Shown here: one piece after another, positions 29,351-37,674 of the stretch
How positions within the stretch are numbered: the stretch's first letter is position 1
How the letters are laid out: each line of letters starts with the position of its first letter
Origin: Nitrospiraceae bacterium
GTDB lineage: Bacteria; Nitrospirota; Nitrospiria; Nitrospirales; Nitrospiraceae
Assembly (NCBI GenBank): GCA_919902665.1
Contig: CAKKRK010000149.1
Coordinates: forward strand, 1-58,829
Direction: 5' to 3'
DNA length: 58,829 nt
Position numbers and translations under genes: made by a program
The notes under the pieces: generated by a model
The model's database searches: none
Told to the model about the DNA's origin: nothing
The model's input: the letters and a program-made list of their open reading frames with translations, nothing else

Positions 29351-30214
29351 ATGACGTCGTCGAGTGACAATCGATTTTTTCTCCCCGCTTGGGGCATTTC
29401 ACTAGCCCTGCATAGCGTGGCGGTTGGGTTAGCGCTTGCGTTTGTCTCCCAGGTCAAACCGGTTTTGCAGGAAGACATGTTCCAGTGGGATGTCGCCTTG
29501 GTGAAGGAGGCGAGGCTCGATTCTAAGTCGGAGCCGGTCAAGTCTGCCATGGCATCGGAGCAACCGTCGGCCAAGAAGGCGCTTCCACCACAGATCAAGC
29601 CTGTATCGGAGGTATCCCAGATCGTCACACCGATTGAACGAAAGGTGGAGATCCCGCAGTTACGCGACGAGCCAGTCGAGCAGCGGATGGTTGAGGTGGC
29701 TGAGCCAAAAGCAGAACCGGTCGTAGAAGCGAAAGAGCCTGAACCTGTCGCGGTAGCGGCCACGACTGAACCGGTTGAGGCTCCACCTATGCAACATGAG
29801 CCGGTTTCAGCTGCTTCCAAGCCATTACACGAGCCTTCTGCAGAGTTGTCATCACGTGCAGCCGCTGAGGATGTCGCACCAGTACTGGTGGCCAAGGCTT
29901 CGGCCTCCGTTCCGGAAGCGAAACTGGATCATCGGTGGCTGGCTGAGTCGCTCTGGCGGCGAGTGGCAGAACTGAAGCGCTATCCGAACTTCGCCCGCAT
30001 GAACGGCCAAGAGGGGAAAGTCATCCTAAAGGCTGTCATTCGATCGGATGGATACTTGGCTGACGTATCGGTCCAGAAGAGCTCTGGATATAACGTGCTT
30101 GATGAAGCAGCGATAGAAGCGGTGAAACTCGCCTGTCCACTCCATATGAAATATGCCATCGGCAAGCCGCAAATCGTTGTGAGCCTTCCGATTGTCTATA
30201 GCCTGGCCAACTAG
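29351..30214 (+). CDS. TonB-family energy transducer
   Basis: A 287-residue protein with an N-terminal membrane anchor (ISLALHSVAVGLALAF, with the Ser-x3-His spacing of TonB), a long Pro/Glu/Lys/Val-rich spacer of about 130 residues, and a C-terminal TonB domain (GKVILKAVIRSDGYLADV, then YNVLDEAAIEAVKLA). TonB couples the inner-membrane proton gradient to outer-membrane receptors. No ExbB/ExbD or TonB-dependent receptor gene lies in the window; the two nearby barrels do not look like 22-strand receptors. It ends where the convergent ureide operon ends. Confidence 0.8.
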   Translation: MTSSSDNRFFLPAWGISLALHSVAVGLALAFVSQVKPVLQEDMFQWDVALVKEARLDSKSEPVKSAMASEQPSAKKALPPQIKPVSEVSQIVTPIERKVEIPQLRDEPVEQRMVEVAEPKAEPVVEAKEPEPVAVAATTEPVEAPPMQHEPVSAASKPLHEPSAELSSRAAAEDVAPVLVAKASASVPEAKLDHRWLAESLWRRVAELKRYPNFARMNGQEGKVILKAVIRSDGYLADVSVQKSSGYNVLDEAAIEAVKLACPLHMKYAIGKPQIVVSLPIVYSLAN

Positions 30215-30609
30215 CGTCTTAAATCTCTTGCCAGATAGCCACGCCAGCCACCGTAGGCGGTGATCTCCCGATGACCTTCGACGAGTGCCGGTTCGCCCAA
30301 CACACCCAAGACAATGCTTCCGTCCTCCAGCCGCACCTTTCCGATGCACAGACCCGGGGGTTCATTCAGCAAGATCCCCGCCAGTCCGGCGGTGGGCACT
30401 GACCAGACTTCGACCACGACGTTGGTGCCGGTCCCATCGGTGACGCGCAGCATCGCGGGATGCTCGTCGTTGATCGTCCAGAGACGATACGCCGGCTCGG
30501 TCTGCGTCTCCCGGACGAACGTTGCCTTGGCCGCCACCATGTTGTGGTTAAGTTTGAGTCCTCGCATCAGCGTGCCGTTGACCGCGAGCAGCACGCCGTT
30601 CTGATTCAC
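30211..30609 (-). CDS. stand-alone AtzF C-terminal domain protein
   Basis: A 132-residue protein resembling the C-terminal domain of allophanate hydrolase AtzF, often annotated as 'allophanate hydrolase-related' or gamma-glutamylcyclotransferase-like. Recognisable parts are [15 protein letters not shown] at the start and the late [13 protein letters not shown]. The amidase domain that cleaves allophanate in AtzF is absent, and nothing in the window replaces it. In AtzF this domain acts after the amidase on the carboxycarbamate intermediate; alone it may process a small carboxylated product of the neighbouring hydrolases. Its start overlaps the stop of the hydrolase upstream (ATGA), so it is the last gene of the operon. 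Confidence 0.7.
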   Translation of the reverse strand: MNQNGVLLAVNGTLMRGLKLNHNMVAAKATFVRETQTEPAYRLWTINDEHPAMLRVTDGTGTNVVVEVWSVPTAGLAGILLNEPPGLCIGKVRLEDGSIVLGVLGEPALVEGHREITAYGGWRGYLARDLRR

Positions 30610-31304
30610 GAGGTGCTCCCTGCATAGGTCTGCTGAAGAGATTTGATGAGAGGATCAGCCGATGTGACCCAGCCGACAATGCCCCCTTGCGATTGGATCA
30701 TGCGGACTGTGGCCTGTTTAAACTCGGGGAAATAGCTTTCCGTCCCATCCTCGACCAGGAGACATTCAAAACCACGGTCGTTGGCTTCTCTCATGCTGGT
30801 TTGCACACAGACTTCAGTCGTCACGCCGGTAAACACCAGGTGAGTGATGCCGAGCGTCTTTAGACGTTCCTGTAAATTGGTGGCGTAGAATGCCCCCTTG
30901 CCCGGCTTGTCGATGACGAGTTCGCCGGTCGCGGGATGCAGCTCCGGGACGATATCGTTTCCCGGTTCTCCTAAGACCAGAATGCGCCCCATCGGACCGG
31001 GATCGCCGATGCGGAGCGTGGACTCTCCACGCCGTTTCTTGGCCGGCGGACAATCCGAGAGATCGGGACGATGGCCCTCCCTCGTGTGAATCACGGGCAA
31101 TCCCAACTCACGAAAGGTCTTGAGGAGTTTCGCGACGGTCGGCACAATTTTCTGCAGATGTTCGACCTTATTCCCAAGCGCCGCGCCGAATCCGCCCTGC
31201 TCGACAAAATCGCGCTGCATGTCGATGATCACCAATGCCACTCGACTACCCGAATCTTTCGCTGGTAAAGGATAAGGATAAGGAGATGCGATGACGGTAT
31301 TCAT
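30606..31304 (-). CDS. isochorismatase-family cysteine hydrolase A
   Basis: A 232-residue cytoplasmic amidohydrolase of the isochorismatase-like family. The catalytic triad is visible: Asp in VIIDMQRDF, Lys in [15 protein letters not shown] and Cys in [17 protein letters not shown]. It is a paralogue of the biuret hydrolase-like protein at 32821 (shared [16 protein letters not shown] and KPGKG blocks) but has lost the CGKGGYVD segment and the [10 protein letters not shown] loop, so a different ureide or amide is expected. It is overlapped at both ends by operon neighbours. The substrate is not known. Confidence 0.8.
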   Translation of the reverse strand: MNTVIASPYPYPLPAKDSGSRVALVIIDMQRDFVEQGGFGAALGNKVEHLQKIVPTVAKLLKTFRELGLPVIHTREGHRPDLSDCPPAKKRRGESTLRIGDPGPMGRILVLGEPGNDIVPELHPATGELVIDKPGKGAFYATNLQERLKTLGITHLVFTGVTTEVCVQTSMREANDRGFECLLVEDGTESYFPEFKQATVRMIQSQGGIVGWVTSADPLIKSLQQTYAGSTS

Positions 31305-32824
31305 GTCGTATGTCCTGTCATGTGTCGCCCAATGATCGCCAGGTCGGCGCCGGACGACGTGGTTTCATAGACGAGTTGCCCGTTGAACATCACCACCGTG
31401 CGGTCGGACAGCTCCATGATCTCGTCGAGATCTTCGCTGACCAGCAGCACGGCCGTCCCGCGATTGCGCGCGGCGACAATCTGCAGGCGAATTTCCTCCA
31501 TGGCCAGAAAGTCCAGCCCGAAACAGGGGTTGGCGATGATCAGAATCTCCACCTCCGCCGACAGCTCACGCGCCAGGACCGCCCGCTGTATGTTGCCTCC
31601 CGAGAGCGACTGAATGGGCGTGTCGGGATAGGGTGGTTTGATGTTGTAGCGCTCGATCAGCTCGAATGCGCTGCGGCGCAGTGCCGGGTGGCTGATGAGC
31701 CAGCCGCCCACCGCGTGAGGTTCACGATCGAAATTGCGAAAGGCCAGGTTCTCCGCCACCGTCATGCGTCCCACGCACGTGTTCTGGAGCGGTTCTTCCG
31801 GCAGACAGAATATCTTGTGCCGCATGATCTGCTCGCGGGTCGGCTGAAAAGGCTGATCTTGCACGTGGATCGTGCCGGACGTGGTTTGGCGTTGCCCAGA
31901 CAGGATCTCGACCAGTTCTCGCTGGCCATTGCCCGATACCCCGGCCACTCCGACGATCTCGCCTTCATGGATGGTGAGATGCAGCCCTCGCACGACTTCC
32001 ACCCCGATATCATCCTTGACACGGATATCTTGCAGGACCAGCTTTGGAACTTTCTTTGACAGGACGGTCCGTTGCTTCGGCCTCGCCGTCACTTCCGAAC
32101 CTACCATCATCTCCGCCATCTGAGAGACGTTCAATTCCGAGACGTTTCCTGAACCCACGAATTGTCCCTTGCGAAGGACGGTTACTTCGTCAGCAAATGC
32201 CGCCACTTCGCGAAGCTTGTGGGTAATGATGAGGACACTCACCTGTTGCGCCAGGGTCATGGCCCGGAGATGGCCCAGGACTTCATCCGCTTCTTGTGGG
32301 GTCAGGACCGAGGTTGGTTCGTCCAAAATAAGGATGCGGTTCCGCAGCGCGAGTTGTTTGAGGATTTCGACTTTTTGTTTTTCGCCTGCGGCAAGCGAAC
32401 TGACGCGAGCGGAGAGCGACACCTTGAACGGCATTGTGTCCATGAACTGCGTCAGCTGATGCTCTTCCTGCTGCCAATTGATGACGGGGTCCAACTTGGC
32501 CTTGGAGATCACCAGGTTCTCGAGGACCGTCATGTTGGGGATCAGAGTAAATTGCTGATACACCATGCCGATCCCGAAAGTCTGTGCGTCGCGTGGGCTA
32601 TGGATCGTGACCGCTTGCTGATCCAATACAATTTTCCCCTCATCAGGGTGGTAATACCCCATGATGCATTTGACCAGGGTGCTTTTGCCCGCGCCGTTTT
32701 CACCGAGCAGGGCATGGAATTGACCTGATCGGAGGTGGAAGTTCACGTCCTTCAAGGCCACGAGTGGTCCGAAGCGTTTGGTAATCCCCAACGCCTGCAA
32801 ATCTGGAGGAGCTCCATCCGTCAT
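31301..32824 (-). CDS. ABC transporter ATP-binding protein (BMP/nucleoside-type, two domains)
   Basis: A 507-residue ATPase with two fused ABC domains, as in RbsA/YufO systems. Domain 1 has an intact Walker A (GENGAGKST), a variant signature [13 protein letters not shown] and Walker [10 protein letters not shown]. Domain 2 has a degenerate Walker A ([10 protein letters not shown], no lysine), signature [11 protein letters not shown] and a weak Walker B ([13 protein letters not shown]), so it probably hydrolyses ATP poorly, as is common in this family. It energises the permeases at 33552 and 34469. It overlaps both flanking hydrolase genes by ATGA. Confidence 0.9.
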   Translation of the reverse strand: MTDGAPPDLQALGITKRFGPLVALKDVNFHLRSGQFHALLGENGAGKSTLVKCIMGYYHPDEGKIVLDQQAVTIHSPRDAQTFGIGMVYQQFTLIPNMTVLENLVISKAKLDPVINWQQEEHQLTQFMDTMPFKVSLSARVSSLAAGEKQKVEILKQLALRNRILILDEPTSVLTPQEADEVLGHLRAMTLAQQVSVLIITHKLREVAAFADEVTVLRKGQFVGSGNVSELNVSQMAEMMVGSEVTARPKQRTVLSKKVPKLVLQDIRVKDDIGVEVVRGLHLTIHEGEIVGVAGVSGNGQRELVEILSGQRQTTSGTIHVQDQPFQPTREQIMRHKIFCLPEEPLQNTCVGRMTVAENLAFRNFDREPHAVGGWLISHPALRRSAFELIERYNIKPPYPDTPIQSLSGGNIQRAVLARELSAEVEILIIANPCFGLDFLAMEEIRLQIVAARNRGTAVLLVSEDLDEIMELSDRTVVMFNGQLVYETTSSGADLAIIGRHMTGHTT

Positions 32825-33504
32825 GAAAGCGCCTCTAACAGAGCGTCCGATTTTGCCACGGCGCCGAACACTCCGCCCTGCATGGTGACCATCTTGATCG
32901 CAGCCTGGTGATTCCCCAAATCAGTTGCGCCGCAACAGTCTTCCAGTAAGAGACATTCGAACCCCCGATCATTCGCTTCGCGCATGGTGGTATGGACACA
33001 GACATCGGTGGTGATCCCCGCCAAAATCACATTTTGGATGCTGCGAAGCCGCAACAACATCTCCAAATCGGTAGCCCAGAATGACCCTTTGCCCGGCTTG
33101 TCGATGATGGGTTCGCCGGATTTGGGCGTGAGTTCTGGGATGATGTCCCATCCAGGCTCCCCTCGAACCAGGATTTTCCCGCAAGGACCGGGATCTCCGA
33201 TGCCGGCTCCGATTCTCCGGCTGCGCCACCGCTTATTGTCCGGTAGATCTGCCAAGTCAGGACGATGGCCTTCTCTCGTGTGGAAGACATGCATTCCAAT
33301 GGTTCTGGCTTTCGACAGCACTTTGAGGATATGCGCGATCGGGGCTCGGGTGAGAGAAATGTCGTAGCCCATCTTGTCGACATAGCCACCCTTGCCGCAA
33401 AAATCAGTCTGCATGTCGATGATGAGAAAGACCGTATTGTCCGGCCGTAAATCCCCATTGTATGGATAGGGGTAGGGATCGGATGCGACATACTTCTTAT
33501 CCAT
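32821..33504 (-). CDS. biuH: biuret amidohydrolase-like cysteine hydrolase
   Basis: A 227-residue isochorismatase-family hydrolase with triad residues in [28 protein letters not shown] and [17 protein letters not shown]. The whole protein closely follows my memory of rhizobial biuret hydrolase Biu[16 protein letters not shown], the [14 protein letters not shown] block, [22 protein letters not shown] and [14 protein letters not shown]. BiuH converts biuret to allophanate plus ammonia. That comparison is from memory, and a related ureide amidase activity is possible. The start follows AGAGGTGAACA. Its place inside an operon with a carbamoyltransferase and an AtzF-C-like gene supports ureide breakdown. 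Confidence 0.7.
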   Translation of the reverse strand: MDKKYVASDPYPYPYNGDLRPDNTVFLIIDMQTDFCGKGGYVDKMGYDISLTRAPIAHILKVLSKARTIGMHVFHTREGHRPDLADLPDNKRWRSRRIGAGIGDPGPCGKILVRGEPGWDIIPELTPKSGEPIIDKPGKGSFWATDLEMLLRLRSIQNVILAGITTDVCVHTTMREANDRGFECLLLEDCCGATDLGNHQAAIKMVTMQGGVFGAVAKSDALLEALS

Positions 33505-33551
33505 TGTTCACCTCTTCACTGTGTAGAGCGGGGTCTGTCATGCGATATGTC

Positions 33552-34469
33552 CTAACGAGTCATGGTCAGCTCACGCGGGACTCCCACGAGAGTCCGTTTG
33601 GGAGAGCAGGTGATGATCATCATAGCCAGCGTCATGATGTAGGGGATCGCGTTGAAGATATAATATCCGCCCGTGACTCCCACGGATTGCAAGGATGGCC
33701 CTAACGCAGCCGCCCCTCCCCACAAGAGCGATACCCAGAGGCAGCCGATCGGCTGCCAGCGGGCAAAGATCACCAGCGCCACCGCCATCAGCCCCTGCCC
33801 GCTCGAAAGGCCTTCGCTCCAGTTGAATGGGTAGTAGAGGGAGAGATAGGACCCACCGATTCCGGCCAGAAATTCTCCCATAGCGGTGCTCATGATTCTG
33901 ATTCGATCAACCGGCAATCCTAGGGCACGTGCCGCATCGGCGCTTTCGCCGACGACCCGGACCTTTAATCCCCATGCCGTGTTCTTCAACATCCATCCGA
34001 GTACGACCGCAACAACGATCCCGACCAGAAACAAAGCATTGATCTGCAGAGCCGCCTGGAGCTGCGGAATATCACTCCACCCACCGAGATCGATCGAGGG
34101 TAATCGAGGCGCAGATGGCTGGATATAGGGCTTCCCCAGAAAAAAGGCTAACCCCGTGCCGAACAGCATCATCGCGATCCCGACTGCGATGTCGTTGACT
34201 CGTTGGAAACTACAGATCCAGCTGTGTAAGACCCCAAGCACCATGCCGGCTAGTCCCGCACACAAGACTCCCAGCCACGGAGACCCGCTATGCAGTGAGA
34301 TGGCGTAGCCGGTCATGGCACCCATGACCAGTGTGCCTTCTAGGCCCAAATTGATGCGGCCGCTTTTCTCGGTCAAACATTCGCCTAACGACACAAAAAG
34401 AAACGGTGTGCCGATTCGAATCGCTCCGCCTAGCACAGCGATGAGCACTCCCCACCACCCGACTTCCAT
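33552..34469 (-). CDS. ABC transporter permease 2 (BMP type)
   Basis: A 305-residue inner-membrane permease with eight to ten hydrophobic helices, of the branched-chain/ribose permease superfamily. The segment LTEKSGRINLGLEGTLVMGA is the family signature near the N-terminus, and GESADAARALGLPVDRIRI is the conserved cytoplasmic coupling loop. It forms a heterodimer with the permease at 34469, and its start overlaps that gene's stop by one base. Confidence 0.9.
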   Translation of the reverse strand: MEVGWWGVLIAVLGGAIRIGTPFLFVSLGECLTEKSGRINLGLEGTLVMGAMTGYAISLHSGSPWLGVLCAGLAGMVLGVLHSWICSFQRVNDIAVGIAMMLFGTGLAFFLGKPYIQPSAPRLPSIDLGGWSDIPQLQAALQINALFLVGIVVAVVLGWMLKNTAWGLKVRVVGESADAARALGLPVDRIRIMSTAMGEFLAGIGGSYLSLYYPFNWSEGLSSGQGLMAVALVIFARWQPIGCLWVSLLWGGAAALGPSLQSVGVTGGYYIFNAIPYIMTLAMMIITCSPKRTLVGVPRELTMTR

Positions 34470-35533
34470 CAGGATGCTCCTTGTTTCTGTAACTTCGCAA
34501 AACGACCGTACAGGGTTTCGCTAAAGAGGATGACGAGGAAAATGATCCCCTGCATCACGAGCACGGTCGCATCGGGTAACTCATGCGCACGCTGCAACAA
34601 CCCGCTGCTGGCACGGATGCCTCCCAACAAGACGGCGACAGGAATGATGGCCAATGGATTATTGCGTGCTACAAAGGCCACGAGAATACCGGCATAGCCA
34701 TAGTTGGCATTGAGGGTGTCATTCGCTCTGCCATGGATGGCCGCCACTTCCAACATCCCTGCTAGCCCGCCTGCCGCCCCCGCCACGCAACAGATGGTCA
34801 AGATCAGCCGTCCGACCGGCAGGCCTGCGACCTGGGCCGCGCGAACATTGCCCCCGGCAATCCGAGACGCGAAGCCGAAGACGGTGTGATGCATGAGAAA
34901 CCATGCAATGACACAGGCTACGATACCGAACACCAATCCCCAGTGAAGATCTGTTCCAGGAATCACACCGATCATATTGGCCTCTCCGATATGATGGGTC
35001 GAAGGATGGTTGAGGCTTTCCGGATCGCGAAAGGTGCTGGTGACAAGGTGGTTCAGCAGGGCGATGGCGATGTAGTTCAGTAACAGGCTGCTGATGGTTT
35101 CATTGACGGCGCGATAGTGCCGCAATGCTCCTCCGATCATAAGCCACACGCCGCCGGCTACCATGCCGGCGAGTGCCATGGTGGTCAGAACGACTATGGG
35201 AGGAGCTGTGGGCATGGTGAGAGCCACAATGGCCGCGAAGAGGCCTCCCATGACGACGGCGCCTTCGCCTCCGATAATAATCAAGCCGAGATACCCAGGC
35301 AGTGCGGTGCAGAGGGCTGTCAGCATCAACGGTGCGGCTCGCACCAACGTGTTCTGCCATGAGAATGAGGTGCCGAAGGCGGCACGATACATGGTCTGAT
35401 AGACCTCGAACGGATCGGCTCCGGCCGAAGCGACAAAGATCCCGAATAACACCATCGAGACCGTCAGGGATCCAACGATGATAAGAAACGGTTCCAGCGC
35501 CTTGTTCAAGATCTGTGGCACGGCTACGCTCAT
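34469..35533 (-). CDS. ABC transporter permease 1 (BMP type)
   Basis: A 354-residue inner-membrane permease with about nine helices. The loop GGNVRAAQVAGLPVGRLIL is the conserved ATPase-coupling segment. The start is set at ATG 35533 (MSVAVPQILNKALEP), which overlaps the binding-protein stop by ATGA; the frame extends to a TTG at 35569 inside that gene. It partners the permease at 33552 in uptake of a purine-, nucleoside- or ureide-like solute. Confidence 0.88.
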   Translation of the reverse strand: MSVAVPQILNKALEPFLIIVGSLTVSMVLFGIFVASAGADPFEVYQTMYRAAFGTSFSWQNTLVRAAPLMLTALCTALPGYLGLIIIGGEGAVVMGGLFAAIVALTMPTAPPIVVLTTMALAGMVAGGVWLMIGGALRHYRAVNETISSLLLNYIAIALLNHLVTSTFRDPESLNHPSTHHIGEANMIGVIPGTDLHWGLVFGIVACVIAWFLMHHTVFGFASRIAGGNVRAAQVAGLPVGRLILTICCVAGAAGGLAGMLEVAAIHGRANDTLNANYGYAGILVAFVARNNPLAIIPVAVLLGGIRASSGLLQRAHELPDATVLVMQGIIFLVILFSETLYGRFAKLQKQGAS

Positions 35534-36666
35534 GACTTGGTTGAACCGATGACTCCCTCGACCAGCCAATCCATGCTTTCCAGCCAGATGTCAGTCTGGA
35601 CATGTTCCTTGCCTGCAGCAATGACGACGCGACCGGTATTGTCTTTGATCGGGCCCTTGTACACGACCATCCCTCCACCCATGAATTTGTCTTTGGCTGC
35701 GTCGGCTTGTTTGCGAACAGCGTCGGTGACGACCTGGTTATAGTCCGATACCTTGACGATTCCTTCCTTTAAACCACCACGCACGAGATGGGGTGCGGTC
35801 TGCCCTTTTCGAATCATCTCGGCATAATCCATATAGACCTTGGCCCAATTCCATTCCGCTCCCGTGAGATACCCTTTCGGGGCAAGCTTAGATTGGTTGC
35901 AGTGGTAGCCGGTGCAATAGATGCCTCGTTTTTCGGCAGTTGTGATGACGACCTTGGGGCTGTCGACGTGACAGGTGATGACATCGATGCCTTGGTCGAC
36001 CAAACTGTTCGTAGCTTCCGCTTCTCGGACCGGCAACGACCAGTCGCCCGTAAAAATCACATTGGTCGTACAGTTGGGTCTGATGCTACGGGCACCGAGG
36101 GTATAGTTGTTGATATTGCGCAACACTTGCGGAATGGGTTTCGCAGCGACAAACCCCAGCTTCCCGCTCTTGCTCATTCCGCCTGCGACGATGCCGGCGA
36201 TATATTGCGACTCATCAATGAAGCCAAAGTAACTCCCGACGTTCTTGGGGTGTTTGCCCTCTTGGTAAAGCCCACCGCAATGCAGAAACTGGATGTTGGG
36301 AAATTGTGGCGCGACCTTGATTATATGGGGATCGAAATAACCGAAGGAGGTGGGAAACAACACTTGTGCTCCGTCCAGCTTGACCATGCTTTCCATGGTT
36401 TTTTGGACCTCGATGGTTTCGGGCACCTTTTCTTCATCAAAGGCCTTCACCCAATCAAGTTTGGCGACCGCCGCTTTCCCTTCAAAATGTGCCTGGTTGT
36501 ACCCATAGTCGTCTCGCGGACCCACAAAGATGAAGCCCATCTTCACCTTATCCGCTGCGCCCCAGGCTTGGCCGATCCACTCCAAGTTGCCCAACATGCC
36601 CAGCGCCCCGGCAGCTGCGGTCCCCTGTAAAACTTGGCGTCTCGTCAGTTTGCGTGATTCGGACAT
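35530..36666 (-). CDS. BMP-family periplasmic substrate-binding protein
   Basis: A 378-residue solute-binding protein of the basic membrane protein (PnrA/Med-like) family. The N-terminus has a twin-arginine signal (LTRRQVLQGTAAAGALGMLG), so it is exported folded through Tat. The mature part begins near ADKVKMGFIFVGPRDDYGYN, the family's N-terminal motif. Known relatives bind nucleosides or purines; with ureide-hydrolase genes in the same operon, a ureide ligand is likely here. A strong GGAGGGG lies upstream of ATG 36666. Confidence 0.9.
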   Translation of the reverse strand: MSESRKLTRRQVLQGTAAAGALGMLGNLEWIGQAWGAADKVKMGFIFVGPRDDYGYNQAHFEGKAAVAKLDWVKAFDEEKVPETIEVQKTMESMVKLDGAQVLFPTSFGYFDPHIIKVAPQFPNIQFLHCGGLYQEGKHPKNVGSYFGFIDESQYIAGIVAGGMSKSGKLGFVAAKPIPQVLRNINNYTLGARSIRPNCTTNVIFTGDWSLPVREAEATNSLVDQGIDVITCHVDSPKVVITTAEKRGIYCTGYHCNQSKLAPKGYLTGAEWNWAKVYMDYAEMIRKGQTAPHLVRGGLKEGIVKVSDYNQVVTDAVRKQADAAKDKFMGGGMVVYKGPIKDNTGRVVIAAGKEHVQTDIWLESMDWLVEGVIGSTKS

Positions 36667-36706
36667 ATGCCCCTCCCTCAGGGTGAGATGTGTATGGCTG
36701 GCTGCA

Positions 36707-37657
36707 TTACTTCACAATAAATGTTCCCGTTTCGCCGGCCAGGGCGCGACCGATATTCTCAGGATTGGTGATCAACCCGGTCTCTCCACCCCCTTCTATG
36801 AATTCGATCACCGCCTGAATCTTCGGTCCCATGCTGCCTCTATCGAATTGATTGTCCGCATAGTGTTTCCTTGCTTCAGCCACGGTCATACGGTCCAGCC
36901 ATCGCCGGTCAGGCTTATTGAAGTTGAACGCCACCTTCTCGACTCCTGTGGAAACCAGCAACAAATCAGCCCCAATGCCACGGGCCAGCAGGCTTGAGGC
37001 CAAGTCCTTGTCAATAACAGCTTCGACGCCGATCAGATTCCCTTCCTCGTCTTGAACCACGGGAATCCCGCCGCCACCGCAAGCAATGACGACAAATCCC
37101 GCTCGAGCCAAGAGGTTGATGGCCGCCAATTCGACGATGGTCTTTGGCTGGGGCGACGGCACAACCCGCCGCCACCCGCGTCCCGCATCTTCCTTGACCA
37201 CCCATCCTTGGCGAGAAGCGAGCCGTTGCGCGGTCTGTTCGTCCATCTGAGATCCGATCGGTTTAGAGGGATCGGCAAATGCCGGGTCGTTTCGGTCCAC
37301 CAAGGTCTGCGTGATGATGGCCACCGCCTTTCGATCGATCTTCTGCTTGCGGAATTCGTTGTAGAGGGCTTTGAGGAACATGTACCCGATGCCGCCTTGC
37401 AGATCGGCATCGGCATAGTCCATCGGCACGGGAGGAACTTCCTCTAAGGCTAATTCGGAGCGGCGCAGAATGAAGCCAACCTGAGGACCGGTCCCATGGG
37501 TGATGACGACATTCCACCCGGCTGCGATCATCTCCGCGATGTGATGTGTCGTGATAACCGCCTCGCGACTTTGATCCGGAATCGATTCGTGAGCCTTGTC
37601 GCGGATCAGCGCGTTGCCTCCGACAGCGACGACGGCAAGTTTGTTCGTGGGGCTCAT
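36707..37657 (-). CDS. arcC: carbamate kinase
   Basis: A 316-residue amino-acid-kinase-fold enzyme that reversibly makes ATP and carbamate from carbamoyl phosphate and ADP. Motifs include VVAVGGNALI, THGTGPQVGFIL, ACGGGGIPVV, VEAVIDKDLASSLLA and the end RGSMGPKIQAVIEFIE. It follows allG by 17 bases with a good ribosome-binding site. It has no arginine-deiminase partners here; instead it sits with the FdrA/AllG carbamoyltransferase, as AllK does in the E. coli allantoin region. It therefore probably harvests ATP from a ureide. Confidence 0.93.
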   Translation of the reverse strand: MSPTNKLAVVAVGGNALIRDKAHESIPDQSREAVITTHHIAEMIAAGWNVVITHGTGPQVGFILRRSELALEEVPPVPMDYADADLQGGIGYMFLKALYNEFRKQKIDRKAVAIITQTLVDRNDPAFADPSKPIGSQMDEQTAQRLASRQGWVVKEDAGRGWRRVVPSPQPKTIVELAAINLLARAGFVVIACGGGGIPVVQDEEGNLIGVEAVIDKDLASSLLARGIGADLLLVSTGVEKVAFNFNKPDRRWLDRMTVAEARKHYADNQFDRGSMGPKIQAVIEFIEGGGETGLITNPENIGRALAGETGTFIVK

Positions 37658-37674
37658 CAGCTACATCCTCCCGT

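Noticed and set aside
29002-29895. Minus-strand frame rich in Ser, Gly and Thr opposite the TonB-like gene
   Set aside because: Its composition is the reverse-strand image of the Pro/Glu/Val-rich TonB spacer; there is no start signal or homology.
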